Shown here piece after piece: positions 30,213 to 31,123 of a stretch of DNA of 31,123 bases (positions are counted from its first letter, which is position 1; each line of letters begins with the position of its first letter). The stretch comes from JAFIEN01 sp051859505 (GTDB taxonomy: Bacteria; Pseudomonadota; Alphaproteobacteria; Rhodobacterales; Rhodobacteraceae). The stretch lies in contig JBHYFN010000043.1 in assembly GCA_051859505.1 (NCBI GenBank), positions 1-31,123 on the forward strand, read 5' to 3'. The notes under the pieces are model-generated. The model was given only the letters and a program-made list of their open reading frames with translations, was not told where the DNA came from and did no database searches. The position numbers and the translations under genes were made by a program.

Positions 30213-31073
30213 ATGAACAAACCCTTTCGCCATTGGAAATCCGACGATCCGGTGCGTGCCCGTCACCGGATGCTGACGGCAGAGGATGAGCTTGCCTTGA
30301 TCCGCGCCTGGCAGGAGCGGCGCGACGTTGAGGCGCGCAACCGGCTTGTCGCGGCCTTCGCGCCGCTGGCGGCCACGGTCGCGCGGCGCTTTTCGCCCGG
30401 CCGGTCGGAACCGGACCCGGATCTGATCCAGCAGGCGAATATCGGCTTGATGAAGGCGGCGGACCGGTTCGATCCCGAGCGCGGGATGCGGTTTTCGACC
30501 TATGCGATCTGGTGGGTCCGGGCCGAGATCCAGGATTTCCGGCTGGCCAACTGGTCGATCGTGCGGCGCGCGAATTCGGCGCAGTTCCGCAAGGTGTTCT
30601 TCAACCTCGACCGGATGGAGCAGGCCCTGTCGCAGGATGAAGGGGACGATGCCGCCACCCGCGACGCGCGCCTGGCCACGGCGCTTGGGCTGAGCACGGA
30701 GCGGCTCTCGGAGCTGCGTCGGCAGGTTTCGGGGGCGGACAGTTCGCTGAACCAGAAGAGCCATGATGACGGGGGCGAGGATCGCATCGCGCTTTTGTCG
30801 GATCCCCAGAGCGAGGCGGAGGAAGGTCGCATCGACGCGCTGGATGCCGACCGCCTGCGCGCGGCGCTGGTCGCGGCCCTGCAGAGCCTGCCGGAACGCG
30901 AGCGCGACATCGTCTTTGCGACCCAGATCGCGGAACCGCCGGCGACGCTGGAGGTGCTGGGCGAGAAGTTCGGGATTTCGAAGGAGCGCGTCCGGCAGCT
31001 GCGGGAACGCGCCTTCGAGAAGCTGCGCAGCAATCTGCGCGCGCGGGATCTGTCGCTGGAGAGCTTTGTTTGA
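30213..31073 (+). CDS. rpoH: RNA polymerase sigma-32-type factor (RpoH family)
   Basis: A 286-residue sigma-70-family factor of the RpoH branch. Region 2 spans NRLVAAFAPLAATVARRF to RFSTYAIWWVRAEIQ, followed by the RpoH box (QFRKVFFNLDRM, about 124-134). Region 4 ends with the HTH LEVLGEKFGISKERVRQLRE. Rhodobacterales carry two RpoH paralogues for heat and oxidative (singlet oxygen) stress; this may be the second, RpoHII-type copy, but I cannot separate them from sequence alone. Only a weak GAGAG precedes the ATG. It is divergent from the MarR gene, whose operator candidates overlap its promoter. Confidence 0.87.
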   Translation: MNKPFRHWKSDDPVRARHRMLTAEDELALIRAWQERRDVEARNRLVAAFAPLAATVARRFSPGRSEPDPDLIQQANIGLMKAADRFDPERGMRFSTYAIWWVRAEIQDFRLANWSIVRRANSAQFRKVFFNLDRMEQALSQDEGDDAATRDARLATALGLSTERLSELRRQVSGADSSLNQKSHDDGGEDRIALLSDPQSEAEEGRIDALDADRLRAALVAALQSLPERERDIVFATQIAEPPATLEVLGEKFGISKERVRQLRERAFEKLRSNLRARDLSLESFV

Positions 31074-31095
31074 TCACGGCCTGAGGTTGGGGCGG

Positions 31096-31116
31096 CAGAA
31101 ATTTTGCAAATTTCTG
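31096..31116. terminator. AT-rich 9-bp inverted repeat after the sigma factor gene
   Basis: CAGAAATTT and AAATTTCTG are perfect reverse complements with a 3-nt loop TGC. It is strikingly AT-rich for this genome. It may be a terminator of the sigma factor gene or an operator for the next gene, which lies outside the window; no long T-tract follows. Confidence 0.45.
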
Positions 31117-31123
31117 ACGGGGG

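Overview
The window reads as chromosomal DNA of a high-GC alphaproteobacterium, most likely Rhodobacterales (Rhodobacteraceae/Paracoccaceae). This rests on the strong G/C third-position bias, the gene repertoire (a second sigma-32-type factor, an MttB-family methyltransferase beside a dimethylglycine-dehydrogenase-like flavoprotein, a Bfd/Bfr pair, a BMP-type ABC importer) and the many ATGA overlaps between genes. It is an assignment from gene content, not from a phylogeny.

Plus strand, 1-10906: the end of an ACR3 arsenite exporter; a tightly overlapping trio of an APH-fold small-molecule kinase, an enolase paralogue with altered active-site positions, and an SDR dehydrogenase; a visibly AT-richer two-gene cassette with a PIN-domain protein, preceded by a palindromic operator candidate; then a LysR regulator and a methylamine/betaine-type C1 cluster (MttB-family protein, FAD/GcvT demethylating dehydrogenase, MDR oxidoreductase). 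From 10925 to 18477: a class II aldolase-like gene, a Rossmann-like orphan, a 57-residue membrane protein, KDG kinase divergent from a GntR regulator, a winged-helix orphan divergent from a second FtsH, and the iron-storage pair bfd-bfr.

Minus strand, 26647 down to 18548: an eight-gene operon with gaps of at most 14 nt. Gene order is a stand-alone Rieske protein, a ring-hydroxylating-oxygenase catalytic subunit that has no Rieske centre, a GST-like protein, a COG0402 amidohydrolase (guanine/8-oxoguanine/triazine deaminase group), and a BMP-type importer (binding protein, double ATPase, two permeases). The first three match the logic of the caffeine-pathway NdmC/NdmD/NdmE complex, in which NdmC lacks its own Rieske domain and needs a partner Rieske domain plus a GST-like protein. 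Import plus deamination plus N-demethylation suggests salvage of an N-methylated purine, for example 7-methylguanine via 7-methylxanthine. This is the most interesting system in the window; the substrate is inference.

Upstream on the same strand (30130 down to 26768) lies an Fe-S operon: a MarR regulator with a C-terminal cysteine cluster, an Mrp ATPase fused to DUF971, a four-part Nfu fusion, and an acylphosphatase-like protein without catalytic residues. It is divergent from an RpoH-type sigma factor (30213-31073). The two promoters share overlapping -35 elements and carry inverted repeats expected of MarR control. The Fe-S operon may help supply clusters to the downstream Rieske system. 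No rRNA, tRNA, CRISPR array or insertion sequence was found, and no gap between genes exceeds 300 bases.
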